Assembly: GCF_009758415.1 (NCBI RefSeq)
Contig: NZ_WQRF01000001.1
Location: 1,116,001 to 1,180,000, forward strand
DNA: 64,000 bases
DNA from: Devosia marina
GTDB lineage: Bacteria; Pseudomonadota; Alphaproteobacteria; Rhizobiales; Devosiaceae
Direction of reading: 5' to 3'
Shown here: positions 46,968 to 56,326 of the stretch, piece after piece
Position numbering within the stretch: the first letter of the stretch is position 1
How the letters are laid out: each line of letters starts with the position of its first letter
Made by a program: the position numbers and the translations under genes
Notes under the pieces: model-generated
Told to the model about the DNA's origin: nothing
The model's database searches: none
What the model saw: only the letters and a program-made list of their open reading frames with translations

Positions 46968-48173
46968 TTAGGCGGCCGGAAGGTGCAATCGCTCTTTGCT
47001 CGAGAGGGTCGACAGATCCATCGGTCTTTGCGTCGCGCGGGCGAACGCAGACATGACGCCGCGTGCAGCCCGCCGGGCAAGTATGATGTTCTGCTCACTA
47101 AGATAGCTAAAGGCCTCCTCAATATCCTGAGGAATGTCGCCAGCGAACTCGGCGATCATCTCTTCTGTCAGAGTGGTAATCACGTAGTGACGCGCCGCAT
47201 CATCGTCCGCTAGATCGGCCGTGCGGGCTAAACTGACCAGGCGAAGCAGAAGTTGGCGGGAAGCGACGGACAGTCCGCACCGTGCGAAAAGGGCATCGAG
47301 CGCAGCGCGGCTTCCGTTCTGCAAGAGCGTGAAGACTTTCGCGCTGTTCGTGTCGGCCAAGGCACCAATACATGCTGCAAAAAATAATGCATGACCGCTG
47401 ATCACCGCATGAATTAGAAGGCGGGTATTGATTTGGTTTGTGTGCAAGAGCGTACCGACATATGACGCTCGACCAATCTCGCTCTGGGCCTCGCCAATAG
47501 CGGCAAGCGCCGTGTCGGTGCCATTGCGAAAAGTTCTATCCAGCCTGTCCTTAAAAAGAGCACCCTTTACCAGACGACAGGCCTTGAGACTTTCCGCTGA
47601 CTCGTGAACCAGAAGGAGGCGAGCGGCAGGAGGCAGGTCCTTTCGGGCAAGCAGCACGCCCCGGAAAACAGCATCGCCACCCCACTTCTTGGCCAGATCG
47701 TTAAGAGCCTGGGCATCCATCGGCACGTCTTGGCGCCGCAGCAGTCGAAGGGCGACATCGCGATCACCGCGAGCCAGCACTGCGGTTGCCAGCCTTGGGC
47801 TAATAGACTGTCGGTGACATATAGCGACAAGCACATTCTGATCGCCCCGCGCGGCCAGGGGCAGCAGATCGGCGTCTAAGAGGATGGGAGAATACTGCAA
47901 AACCGCCCTGGAAATAACGGCCGCATCCTGCAGGAGCGCAAGTATCACCGGACGCGGGGACTGGGCTGAATGCAGCAGCCCATAGGCCAAAGCGGCCCGC
48001 ACCTTGACCGAAGTATCGTCGAGGAATGCTATTAGTGCAGCGTAGAGGGCAGCATGCTCGTCCGCCGGGCCATTATGGTGGAGATACGCAAGAGCTGCCA
48101 GATGGGCCGCCTGCCCTCTCTTCTCACAGTCATGCGACTGCGACAGTTCGGCAAAAGCCTCGTATTCGATCAT
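46968..48173 (-). CDS. DUF2336 domain protein
   Basis: A 401-residue soluble, mostly helical protein of the DUF2336 family, found almost only in alphaproteobacteria. The N-terminal half is repeat-like (HEAT-type helices: VKVRAALAYGLLHSAQSPRP, AVISRAVLQYSPILLDADLL). Function is unknown; it is single-gene, convergent with nadK. Confidence 0.85.
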   Translation of the reverse strand: MIEYEAFAELSQSHDCEKRGQAAHLAALAYLHHNGPADEHAALYAALIAFLDDTSVKVRAALAYGLLHSAQSPRPVILALLQDAAVISRAVLQYSPILLDADLLPLAARGDQNVLVAICHRQSISPRLATAVLARGDRDVALRLLRRQDVPMDAQALNDLAKKWGGDAVFRGVLLARKDLPPAARLLLVHESAESLKACRLVKGALFKDRLDRTFRNGTDTALAAIGEAQSEIGRASYVGTLLHTNQINTRLLIHAVISGHALFFAACIGALADTNSAKVFTLLQNGSRAALDALFARCGLSVASRQLLLRLVSLARTADLADDDAARHYVITTLTEEMIAEFAGDIPQDIEEAFSYLSEQNIILARRAARGVMSAFARATQRPMDLSTLSSKERLHLPAA

Positions 48174-48286
48174 GACTAACTCCGCACCAATGGGGCAAAG
48201 CTAGTCGGCAATATTTAAGGAACGGTTCACCATACTGCCATGTGCCGCAGTTGTCGCATGCTGGTGGCCTGACGCCCATTGGCCGA

Positions 48287-48484
48287 TCAGGCAGATGCAA
48301 TAAATGCGAAACCAGCCGTAATGAGACTCCCGGCTCCCACGCACAGAGCCCAACTCAACATTGCCAGCGAGACGATGACGACGCCTCGGGGTGGCTGCCG
48401 CGCTATGCGAGACCGGATATGCCCGATATATGCCAAGTCAGAATCTCCCCAGAGGCCATTCCGCGTGAACTTGCAGATACACAA
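48287..48484 (-). CDS. Possible small single-TM protein
   Basis: A 65-residue frame whose C-terminal part is one clear membrane helix (VVIVSLAMLSWALCVGAGSL) after a basic stretch (RSRIARQPPRG). Start and ribosome site unconvincing; coding status uncertain. Confidence 0.35.
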   Translation of the reverse strand: MCICKFTRNGLWGDSDLAYIGHIRSRIARQPPRGVVIVSLAMLSWALCVGAGSLITAGFAFIASA

Positions 48485-48539
48485 GCCTCCAAAATGTTAA
48501 CGCGCACTGAAGCCATCCGCTGCAATTCCGGCAATCAGC

Positions 48540-49349
48540 CTACCTATTGTAGAGTTGGGTAAAAAAAGTGGTGCCGGATAAGTCCACGTCGCTATTAGCC
48601 TCAGAAGGAGGAGCGTTCTGGAACAGCCCCGAAAAGGATACGTTGTTCTCGGAAAAGCGAGAAGGAACAGGTTCTGGGACAGCAATTGGTGGACCATTTT
48701 CTCCCGTCATCTGCTGTACGGCAAATTCAGAACCGGCAGAAAAGTCATGCTTGGCAACCAGGACCTTATACACTTCTCTGATCGTACGCGCTTCGCCATC
48801 AGCATTGAAGAAAATCGCTCGGTTGGCTGCAGCCTGGCGAGGAAAGAGCGAGATGGCCAACTGGTCCGGATTTTCCAGGCCGGCCCTGAACATTTTCTCG
48901 GCTCCCTGCGCGCCTAGAAAATGCGCGATGTAGAGTTCACCAGCGCTTGGCATGCGCCCAAATTCTTTGCGCAGATGGTCTCCATTGGAACGAGTGAAGG
49001 CCGCAGCCAAATCGGCGGCAATCTGGGGATTCTCCCGTAATTTTAGGATCTGCGCCCGCGTCGATGAATCCGCGACGACGTAGTCGCCCTCACTCGTCCG
49101 GGAAATCGCGCTCGCAAAGGACTGGTAGCCCAAGCGAGGGCCTTCCTCTTTCATCACCTGCAGCCAAGTGCCTTCGAGAAACTGAAACAATCCAACTGCC
49201 GACGACGTACTAGCGCGCGCTTGTGGGTCAAGACTGCTCTCCCGTATGGCAGTTTGCAGCAGGTAATCAAAGTCCACACCATTGCGGTTTCCTGCTGCGT
49301 TCAGAGCATTGGCAAGGCCCTGCGGAATGGAAATGGACTGGACACCCAT
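48540..49349 (-). CDS. Lytic transglycosylase-like protein
   Basis: A 269-residue protein with a transglycosylase SLT-like domain: YLLQTAIRESSLDPQARASTS includes the catalytic Glu near 37, followed by AVGLFQFLEGTWLQVM and later YIAHFLGAQGAEKMF. It cleaves peptidoglycan glycan strands. There is no obvious signal peptide from the chosen ATG 49349; export may use another route, or the start may lie upstream. Related proteins occur near flagellar or cell-cycle genes; none here. Confidence 0.85.
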   Translation of the reverse strand: MGVQSISIPQGLANALNAAGNRNGVDFDYLLQTAIRESSLDPQARASTSSAVGLFQFLEGTWLQVMKEEGPRLGYQSFASAISRTSEGDYVVADSSTRAQILKLRENPQIAADLAAAFTRSNGDHLRKEFGRMPSAGELYIAHFLGAQGAEKMFRAGLENPDQLAISLFPRQAAANRAIFFNADGEARTIREVYKVLVAKHDFSAGSEFAVQQMTGENGPPIAVPEPVPSRFSENNVSFSGLFQNAPPSEANSDVDLSGTTFFTQLYNR

Positions 49350-49594
49350 GCAGTCGGCCTTCACCCTTAGAATCAAGTGGCACACCATACCACGACACCT
49401 CGTTAACACCTTGTTAACTGCACAAACCCGCACCGGACCGAGATGAGATGGACGACCATAGCAGCGCAATAACCCCTTGATCGCCTGCGTAGCGGTTTAT
49501 TATCGCGACCGACTATGACACAGCTTTTCCCCAATCAGGGGCTAGGCCAATTCTAGATTCGGCTCTTACAAGGACGGCGCAAGCTGGAGACCAC

Positions 49595-50566
49595 ATGCGT
49601 TCGGCAAGACTTTTGGCAATCCTGATCGGCCTGGCCACGGCATTTTCTCCAATGCCGGCCACGAAAATCGTCCTTGCGCAGGAGGCCACCGACATCCCCC
49701 CATTGCCGCGCCCTCGTCCAGATCGCACCGCCCTACCCGCCCAGAGTGGCGAGCCAATCATCGAAGAAAGTAGTGCAACCGAGGCGATCGCTGCGATTTC
49801 CAGCGTCCCCCAGCCGGTCATTCTGATGGCGCGCATTACGGCCGAAGGTATGCCAATACCCGATGGCCTGGTTTGGCGTGTCTTCGAGAGTACCCCGACC
49901 GACGACGGCGAAATGGCACTTGTAGCCAAAGCGAATACGGGGAGTGCGCAGCTCGAATTGCCCGTTGGCGACTATGTGGTGCATGTGTCGTATGGACGGG
50001 CGCAGATCAGTGAACCGTTGATAGTGGTCCCCGGTACCAACACGCATGAAGTGGTCCTTGAAGCCGGCGCTCTGAGGCTGAACTCAGCGGTCACCGGCGA
50101 TGTTCCGATATCACCAGCACTGTTGAAGTTCGATATCTTCACTGCGGGTGGAGAAACCGGCCGGGCCTTGGTGGCAGACGACTTACCTCCCAACGAAATT
50201 GTGACGCTCAACGCCGGCACGTACGAAATCGTCTCTCGTTTCGGCTCAATCAATGCCGTAGTTCGTGCCGATCTCAGGGTGGAACCGGGCCAGCTTACCG
50301 ACGCTACACTTTATCACCATGCTGCCGAAATTTCGTTCAAGCTGGTCTCCGAAGAGGCCGGCGAAGCAATTGCCGACGTCGACTGGACAGTCAAAACCGC
50401 AGACGGCGTTACTATATTCAACGAGCGCGGTGCATTCCCAGCCGCCGTTCTGACAGAAGGCGAATATCTGGTTCTCGCTAAGCTTGGCGATCAGGTCTAC
50501 AATCGCGAAATTCAGATCCAACCCGGCGGCCCGCGCGAGATCGAGGTTCTAACCAGCGTCTACTAG
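49595..50566 (+). CDS. Exported protein of unknown function, beta-rich repeats
   Basis: A 323-residue secreted protein with a signal peptide (MRSARLLAILIGLATAFSPM, cleavage probably after VLAQ) and a Pro-rich linker (IPPLPRPRPDRTALP). The rest is about three repeats of a carboxypeptidase-regulatory-like beta unit (for example LPVGDYVVHVSYG, LNAGTYEIVSRFG, LTEGEYLVLAKLG). Probably periplasmic or surface. I know no assigned function. Confidence 0.85.
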   Translation: MRSARLLAILIGLATAFSPMPATKIVLAQEATDIPPLPRPRPDRTALPAQSGEPIIEESSATEAIAAISSVPQPVILMARITAEGMPIPDGLVWRVFESTPTDDGEMALVAKANTGSAQLELPVGDYVVHVSYGRAQISEPLIVVPGTNTHEVVLEAGALRLNSAVTGDVPISPALLKFDIFTAGGETGRALVADDLPPNEIVTLNAGTYEIVSRFGSINAVVRADLRVEPGQLTDATLYHHAAEISFKLVSEEAGEAIADVDWTVKTADGVTIFNERGAFPAAVLTEGEYLVLAKLGDQVYNREIQIQPGGPREIEVLTSVY

Positions 50567-50873
50567 TGATCAACGTCCAAGGCCGATCGCTGGAATTACT
50601 GAGCTCGCGGACGAATTGCCTGACTGAGGCATAGAATTCTCAGCCCATTCTGGCCCTACAACGGGTCTTTGATTTTGCCGTGGCCACTTTGGGGCTAAGC
50701 AGTGTGTGCTCTCGCTGCGGCAAACAGCCGTGCGACCAGCAATTCGCGCCTTCAAGTTTGCTTCTCTTGCACACAAGCATGCCAGCCCGGCTGAACGGTG
50801 ACAGATGCTAGCCCAGGGGTATCTGCAATCTTGTCGGTGAACTGCATGTTGCCGAAAGGCCGTGTCGGCGCCA
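50567..50873. other. Intergenic stretch, nothing recognised
   Basis: Short minus-strand frames only, without start signals. May contain decayed 3' parts of the spike-fibre gene next to it. Confidence 0.3.
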
Positions 50874-51347
50874 TTAGAGGTCAAAGGCGGATCGAACCGC
50901 GAAGTTACGAGTGACCGTTGCACTCCTCGCGCCGGTCACGGATTTTTTGGCCAGTATGAGGCACCGTAGGTCGTAGGGCCCAAAAATGCACTCGACCAGT
51001 TCGTGATCGTGATTGTCCCAAGCCGTTCGCAGACAGGGCGATGAGGTAACGCCCGTTAGCGCGGTCGCCCCGTCGCCGACATTGTCGGCAACGAGATTGG
51101 TGCAGCCTGTATCGATCCACAATCCCAAATCGGTCATCGCAGGAACGTTTGCTGGAAAGCGGTGCCAGCGCCCCGTGCTGTCTTGCGCAAGCCGAGGTGT
51201 GCTGCGGGAAAAGGACATAAGTTCGCCAAAGGGCCGGAACTGTCCATCGCGCATTCCTGTTCCTGTCGTCAGGTCAAGCGCATAACTGGCATTGCCCGGC
51301 CACCAATGGCCAGATGGGGGGGCTGACATGGAAATGTGCAACATCAA
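50874..51347 (-). CDS. GTA/phage head-spike fibre protein (GhsB-like), short form
   Basis: A 157-residue protein with the head-spike-fibre pattern: a compositional opening (LDLTTGTGMRDGQF), then FSRSTPRLAQDSTGRWHRFP and LGLWIDTGCTNLVAD. In gene transfer agents and related phages this domain forms the fibre carried by the spike base. It is short, which suggests that the outer part is lost or absent. Overlaps the spike-base gene by four bases. Confidence 0.65.
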   Translation of the reverse strand: MMLHISMSAPPSGHWWPGNASYALDLTTGTGMRDGQFRPFGELMSFSRSTPRLAQDSTGRWHRFPANVPAMTDLGLWIDTGCTNLVADNVGDGATALTGVTSSPCLRTAWDNHDHELVECIFGPYDLRCLILAKKSVTGARSATVTRNFAVRSAFDL

Positions 51348-51607
51348 GCCAGCCCAACCAAGCTGGTCGCAGTCGTGCCTGTCAGCTTAACCCGGCGGGC
51401 GCGGATCGGCAGCACCGTCCCCCCGGCAACTCCGACAAAGTCGATCTCTGCGCCGGACGAAACGACCATGCTGACCGTACCGCTACCGCCAATAAAAATG
51501 GCCCTGGTCACTTCGGGTAGATCGAGCGTGTCGCTTGGAACGATAGAAAATCCGTGACTGGCAGGCGCGGTCAGCCCAGATGTGTGATCACTGAAACGGT
51601 CTGGCAT
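51344..51607 (-). CDS. GTA head-spike base protein (RCAP_rcc01079 family, GhsA-like)
   Basis: An 87-residue protein that matches the spike-base family from memory: MPDRFSDHTSGLTAPASHGF start, SGTVSMVVSSGAEIDFVG strands, TVLPIRARRV and TTATSLVGL end. In Rhodobacter the homologue sits on the gene-transfer-agent head and helps attachment to recipient capsule. The gene pair is isolated here, away from any capsid or tail genes in the window. Confidence 0.75.
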   Translation of the reverse strand: MPDRFSDHTSGLTAPASHGFSIVPSDTLDLPEVTRAIFIGGSGTVSMVVSSGAEIDFVGVAGGTVLPIRARRVKLTGTTATSLVGLA

Positions 51608-52079
51608 GGCTGTTCCTCAAAAGTGGCTCATCGACAAAAGTCTAGAGCCGTTTGATCGGACGGGGATTGTTTTTTGCGGACCGTATGCGCGCCGGCAACC
51701 GAGCCTGGCGGCGGACTGCCTGTTCGTCTTGCAGATGCTTGATTCTATTCGCGGTAAGTTCGCTGGACCCTCGGGGCCCGATATGAAGACAGAGCAGTTC
51801 GCAGAAGAGCATCGCCAAGACGGCATCGCCATTCCTTGGAGCTCTTTTGGAGTTTACGCGGCCACGCTGATTTGGCCTCGATAGGCGCAACCGCCAAGCA
51901 TAGGGCTTTCTCCCTATGCAGCGTCACCGTCAGTGGAGACGAAGTAGACAAGCGTCTGCACTGAGAAGATCGCCCTGTTCTATGGCTTGACGCCAACTTG
52001 ACCCTGCGCTTCTTCTAGATCGGGCGCTTGAATTGCCCCCAATCCTGCACCAGCTGATAGGTTTGAACGGGAGAGAACG
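51608..52079. other. Intergenic stretch with a perfect hairpin
   Basis: Contains GCATAGGG-CTTTCT-CCCTATGC at about 51898-51919 (8-base arms). A plus-strand frame at 51606-51884 is open but overlaps the spike gene start and has no ribosome site. No gene supported. Confidence 0.4.
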
Positions 52080-53867
52080 ATGCGATTACAATCATATGGA
52101 GGGCCAGTAGCGGCGCTCACGGCGGCCTGCTTGCTCAGCGTCGCCCTGCCTGCAAGTACTGGCTTGGCTAAAGAAAAGGTCAAGGTCTCAGATCCCGCTC
52201 CCGTCGCGCTGGAGATGGACTATTCTGTCTCAATTCCAACCATTGAGGCCGTCGGGTCCAATCTCGATGACGCCCTGTTGGCGGAAATTCTCAGCGGCAA
52301 AATCGCGGAGAATGCAGAGGCGCTTTCAGGCCTTGATGCAACCAGCATTTCCGTGCCCGAGATCACGCTAAGCATCACCTCGCAATCCGACGATGAAGCC
52401 CAAGATGCAACGATCACCTTTTCCGATCTTGTGCTCGAGGATGTGATGGACGGCAAGGCCGGCAGCATCAGCCTCTCTGGCATCAACCTGTCGGCCGATG
52501 ACGCGGATTTCACCTTTGGCGCCATGTCAGCAAGTAACTTCGATATTGCCGGCGTCCTCGGGATTTATGGCCTTGTAGACGCGGCCGGTCAGACTGACCT
52601 CGAAACCATTTACACAGATCTGGTGTCCGTGGGCGGCACGCTGACATCGGAGGAAGTCACCTGCAATATTGGTGGTGTCACCGGCGCCGAGTTCAAGGCC
52701 CGCCCCCTCAAGACCTCCTTTGTCGACATGATCGCGATTGGCCAAACCATGGAGGATGGGGACGAAGATGTCGACCCGGCCACGATGGGCCAATTCCTCA
52801 AGATGTACGCCGACATCCTGACCGCGTTCGAAACATCACAAGTGAGCTTTGAGGGCTTTGACTGCAATGGCGTTGACCAGGATGGTCGGCCCATGACGTT
52901 CGTTGTGGCTGGTATGACGATGGGCGGGATGACGCCCGGTATCTATCCCTCAATCGCCATGGACGGCTTTCGCGTCGTGGTGGAAGGCGACGGTGTCTTC
53001 ACCATGGACAGTCTTGTCATCAAGCCCATGGACCTGACCTCGACCATTGCGGCGCTCGACACCGCACCCGTCGAGGTCACCGAGACCTGGTTCGAAGAAA
53101 ACGCCCGCGCCCTCATCCCTGCTATGCAGGGCTTGTCGCTGGCGGGCCTAGAGATCGATATTCCGGATCCCGACAATGAAGGCGCCCGCATTCAGGCAAA
53201 AGTGGGTGCTTTCGACATCTCGCTTGCCAGCTATCTCAACGGCATTCCGACAGACATTGACGTCTCAGCTTCGGGAATTGAAGCAGCGATCCCTCAAGGT
53301 ACCGGCGATGAAACCTTTGAGCAGCTGATCAGCCTCGGCATCACCGATATTAATGCCGGGTTCCGCCTTGCCGCGGCCTGGGATGCTCAAAGTCAAACCG
53401 TCGCCATCGAGGAAGCCTCGGTAACAGGCGTAGACCTCGCCACGGTGTTGCTGGCCGGGACCATCGCCAATGCAACTGAGGACCTGTTCGCTCTTGATGT
53501 GGACGCCTCCGTCGCCGCCAGCATGTCAGTGGCCATGCAGAACCTTGATCTGACCGTGACCGATGCAGGCCTGTCCGACATCATCCTGACAGTTGTCGCT
53601 GCCGAACAGGGGGCCGATCCGGCCACTCTACGGCCGGTATTTGCAGGACTCGCCCAGGGCAGCGTCATCGGCATGATGGCTGGTGCAGCCGATGCCGCCA
53701 AATTGGGTGAAGCCATCAACAGTTTCGTTGCTGGCAAGGCCAAAACGCTGATGATCGGTATCGAAGCCAAGGCCGAGCCCGGACTGGGCATGATCGACTT
53801 TATGCAGGCCGAAGAAGATCCCACATCACTGATCGGCAAGGTCAATATCAGCGCCCAAGCCAAGTAG
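52080..53867 (+). CDS. Large exported protein of unknown function
   Basis: A 595-residue acidic protein with a signal peptide (MRLQSYGGPVAALTAACLLS, cleavage near GLAK). It consists of long alternating beta and helix segments rich in Asp, Ala and Ser, with two Cys that may pair (EVTCNIGG, EGFDCNG). Periplasmic or outer-membrane-associated. The start follows GAGAGAACG. Followed by a strong terminator. I do not know a function. Confidence 0.85.
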   Translation: MRLQSYGGPVAALTAACLLSVALPASTGLAKEKVKVSDPAPVALEMDYSVSIPTIEAVGSNLDDALLAEILSGKIAENAEALSGLDATSISVPEITLSITSQSDDEAQDATITFSDLVLEDVMDGKAGSISLSGINLSADDADFTFGAMSASNFDIAGVLGIYGLVDAAGQTDLETIYTDLVSVGGTLTSEEVTCNIGGVTGAEFKARPLKTSFVDMIAIGQTMEDGDEDVDPATMGQFLKMYADILTAFETSQVSFEGFDCNGVDQDGRPMTFVVAGMTMGGMTPGIYPSIAMDGFRVVVEGDGVFTMDSLVIKPMDLTSTIAALDTAPVEVTETWFEENARALIPAMQGLSLAGLEIDIPDPDNEGARIQAKVGAFDISLASYLNGIPTDIDVSASGIEAAIPQGTGDETFEQLISLGITDINAGFRLAAAWDAQSQTVAIEEASVTGVDLATVLLAGTIANATEDLFALDVDASVAASMSVAMQNLDLTVTDAGLSDIILTVVAAEQGADPATLRPVFAGLAQGSVIGMMAGAADAAKLGEAINSFVAGKAKTLMIGIEAKAEPGLGMIDFMQAEEDPTSLIGKVNISAQAK

Positions 53868-53870
53868 TCC

Positions 53871-53896
53871 AAAAGGCCACCTTCGGGTGGCCTTTT
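53871..53896. terminator. Bidirectional rho-independent terminator
   Basis: AAAAGGCCACC-TTCG-GGTGGCCTTTT: 11-bp stem with a stable TTCG tetraloop and T-runs on both strands, between the convergent exported-protein and phosphomannomutase genes. Confidence 0.95.
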
Positions 53897-53897
53897 C

Positions 53898-55304
53898 TTA
53901 TTTTGAAGTTTCCCGGGCCGCCATTTGCATACCCCAATCCAGCAGGTCCCGAGCCGCTTCGGGCGACCCCGCCTCCACGTAGCAACGCAGTTCCGGCGCA
54001 TTGCCCGAGGCGCGGAAATGCACCATGTCCCCGGCTCCGGTCCAAAATTGTAGCCCATCGATTTCGGCGCGCCGCGAAATCCCTACCGACGCGAATAATC
54101 GTTCTGCTTCGGCCTCGTCTCGTAGACGCATGAGGAAGCGATCACTGCGTTCGTTGGCGACGTTCTGCAACCGATCCGCCAGCGCGTGCTTGAGCGGCAC
54201 AGACGCGACGATCTCGGACAATTGCATGTTGTGTCGCACACATTCGCCCAGGGCGCAGAGGATGGGCAATACAGCATCGCGGGTGACCAGTGGCCCAAGC
54301 GCCTGGCCATTGGCCACAACGTTCTGCCCTACAAAGGTGCCCCCATTGGCCTCAAAGCCAATGACAGAACCTGGAGCTCCATTGATGGCCTCAACCACGA
54401 AAGGCGAGCCGACACGCGTGCGCAGCACCAGTTCGAAAAGCCCCAGGGCCTCAATAGCCGAATTGGAAGTCACCGGGGTCACCACGCTTTGGGCCTGCAA
54501 ATGGCGAGCCGCGAGCAAGCCCAGAACATCGCCGCGAATGAACTGGCCCGCCTCGTCAACCATCAATGGTCGGTCGCCATCGCCATCAGCGGAAACGACC
54601 GCGTCGAGCCCGTACTCTCGGATCCAGCCAGCGATCGGCGAAAATACTGCGTCGCCGAATGCCTCCGTGTCGACGGGAACAAAGCCATCAATACGCCCCA
54701 TGCTGACCGTTTCGGCCCCGAAATGGCGCAGAACTCGACCCAGGAAATCACGCGCTACAGTGGAGTGTTCGAACACGCCAATGCGTCTTCCGGTCAGCGC
54801 ATTCTCCGTCAGGAAACTGGCAAAGCGTTCGAAGTATCTCTCGCTCGCCTGGTCAGCTTCATTTATCGGGAGCACTTCATGCCCGGGAATATTCTCGCGA
54901 TCCAAGCAATCAACGATACGCTTTTCGTCCGCCTTACCTATCTCGCCATTGGGTGAATAGAACTTTAGACCATTACGGTCGGCCGGAATATGGCTACCGG
55001 TGATCATTATGGCCGCCCCGCCTTTGGCAAGTGCGTGCAAGGCCAGCGCTGGCGTCGGAAGCGCCCCGCAGTCGACCGCATCAAGTCCGGCATGTTTAAT
55101 AGCGACAGCGCAGTCTTTGAGGATTGCCCGGCTGGAAGGTCGGAAGTCGTGCCCCAGAAACACCCGCTTGGTACCACCCTTCTCAGTCAGATCCAGATGT
55201 CGGAGGAAGGCTGTAGTGTACTGGCGCGCGGCCTGCCCTTCGAGCTCTACCGCCAAACCTCTTAGTCCACTTGTACCAAACTTCAGGCTGCTGTCCGCTA
55301 TCAA
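53898..55304 (-). CDS. manB: Phosphomannomutase
   Basis: A 468-residue alpha-D-phosphohexomutase converting mannose-6-phosphate to mannose-1-phosphate. Motifs: KFGTSGLRG at the start, the phosphoserine loop TGSHIPADRNG near 101, the metal loop SADGDGDRP near 239, sugar loop GFEANGGTF and phosphate loop RASGNAPELR. Supplies ManC. First member of the polysaccharide-precursor block; 3 bases from the epimerase gene. Confidence 0.92.
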   Translation of the reverse strand: MIADSSLKFGTSGLRGLAVELEGQAARQYTTAFLRHLDLTEKGGTKRVFLGHDFRPSSRAILKDCAVAIKHAGLDAVDCGALPTPALALHALAKGGAAIMITGSHIPADRNGLKFYSPNGEIGKADEKRIVDCLDRENIPGHEVLPINEADQASERYFERFASFLTENALTGRRIGVFEHSTVARDFLGRVLRHFGAETVSMGRIDGFVPVDTEAFGDAVFSPIAGWIREYGLDAVVSADGDGDRPLMVDEAGQFIRGDVLGLLAARHLQAQSVVTPVTSNSAIEALGLFELVLRTRVGSPFVVEAINGAPGSVIGFEANGGTFVGQNVVANGQALGPLVTRDAVLPILCALGECVRHNMQLSEIVASVPLKHALADRLQNVANERSDRFLMRLRDEAEAERLFASVGISRRAEIDGLQFWTGAGDMVHFRASGNAPELRCYVEAGSPEAARDLLDWGMQMAARETSK

Positions 55305-55307
55305 CTA

Positions 55308-56312
55308 TTACGTCCCATAATATTCACGAAACCAGGCGACAAATCGACCGATCCCAACGTCCAAAGGTGTTGTAGGCAGCTCCCCGATCAGCGCCTTGAG
55401 CAACGCCGTATCGGCCTGGGTTGCGACCACATCGCCAGGTTGCATAGGCAACACATTGAGCCGTGCGTTCGCGCCCATTGCCCGCTCGATGGACGCAATG
55501 AACTCCATCAATGCCACAGGACGACCGCCGCCAAGATTTAGAAGACGGAAGGGAGCAACCGCAGAGAGGCTGTCCCCGGCCACCGGGCGCCCCATCACAG
55601 GCGCTTTTTCCATAATCGCCACCATCGCCGCTACCAGGTCCGAGACATACGTGAAATCGCGCTGCATGCGCCCATGGCCATAAACATCAATTGGCTCGCC
55701 CGCAGCAAGGGCATGGGCGAACTTCAGAATGGCCATATCCGGCCGGCCATACGGCCCATAGACGGTGAAGAACCGCACACAGGTCGAAGGGATCGACCAT
55801 AAGTGCGAGTAGGAATGCACCAGCGCCTCGCCCGATTTTTTGGTCGCAGCATAGAGCGAAAGCGGTGAGTCCGCCCGATCAGTCTCTGCGTAGGGCATCG
55901 TCGTATTGCCACCATAGACCGAACTGGTGGACGCAAAGATCAGATGCTTTGGCAGATGCTGGCGCAGCGCCTCGAGAAGATTGGCCGTACCAACCACGTT
56001 TGATTGAATGTAGCTCTGCGGATTTTCAATGCTGTAGCGGACGCCGGGCTGAGCAGCCAGGTGGAACACGACCTCGGCTTCAGCTTCGGCGACAAAGACC
56101 CCTAGCGCCGCCGCATCGGTCAGATCGATTTGGCCAAAATCAAAGCCATTCTGTCGCTGCAGCAGATCCAGCCGCGTCCGCTTCAGCGCCGGATCATAAT
56201 AGCTTGTGAGCGCATCCAGACCATAGACAGTGTGTCCGTCCGCCAGCAGGCTCTGACTGAGATGATAACCGATGAAACCGGCCGCACCGGTGACGAGAAT
56301 CCGCAACCCCAT
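55308..56312 (-). CDS. UDP-glucuronate 4-epimerase-like NAD-dependent epimerase
   Basis: A 334-residue extended SDR: GxxGxxG as VTGAAGFIGYHLS, catalytic Tyr-Lys in YAATKKSGE, ASTSSVYGG, and PGVRYSIENPQSYIQSNV, which is typical of UDP-glucuronate 4-epimerases. It would give UDP-galacturonate. Fourteen bases after the UDP-glucose dehydrogenase gene, whose product is its substrate. Confidence 0.9.
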   Translation of the reverse strand: MGLRILVTGAAGFIGYHLSQSLLADGHTVYGLDALTSYYDPALKRTRLDLLQRQNGFDFGQIDLTDAAALGVFVAEAEAEVVFHLAAQPGVRYSIENPQSYIQSNVVGTANLLEALRQHLPKHLIFASTSSVYGGNTTMPYAETDRADSPLSLYAATKKSGEALVHSYSHLWSIPSTCVRFFTVYGPYGRPDMAILKFAHALAAGEPIDVYGHGRMQRDFTYVSDLVAAMVAIMEKAPVMGRPVAGDSLSAVAPFRLLNLGGGRPVALMEFIASIERAMGANARLNVLPMQPGDVVATQADTALLKALIGELPTTPLDVGIGRFVAWFREYYGT

Positions 56313-56326
56313 GCCCTTCTATAGCA

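Noticed and set aside
51606-51884. 92-codon plus-strand frame
   Set aside because: Overlaps the start of the spike-base gene, has no ribosome site and competing minus-strand frames of equal quality.
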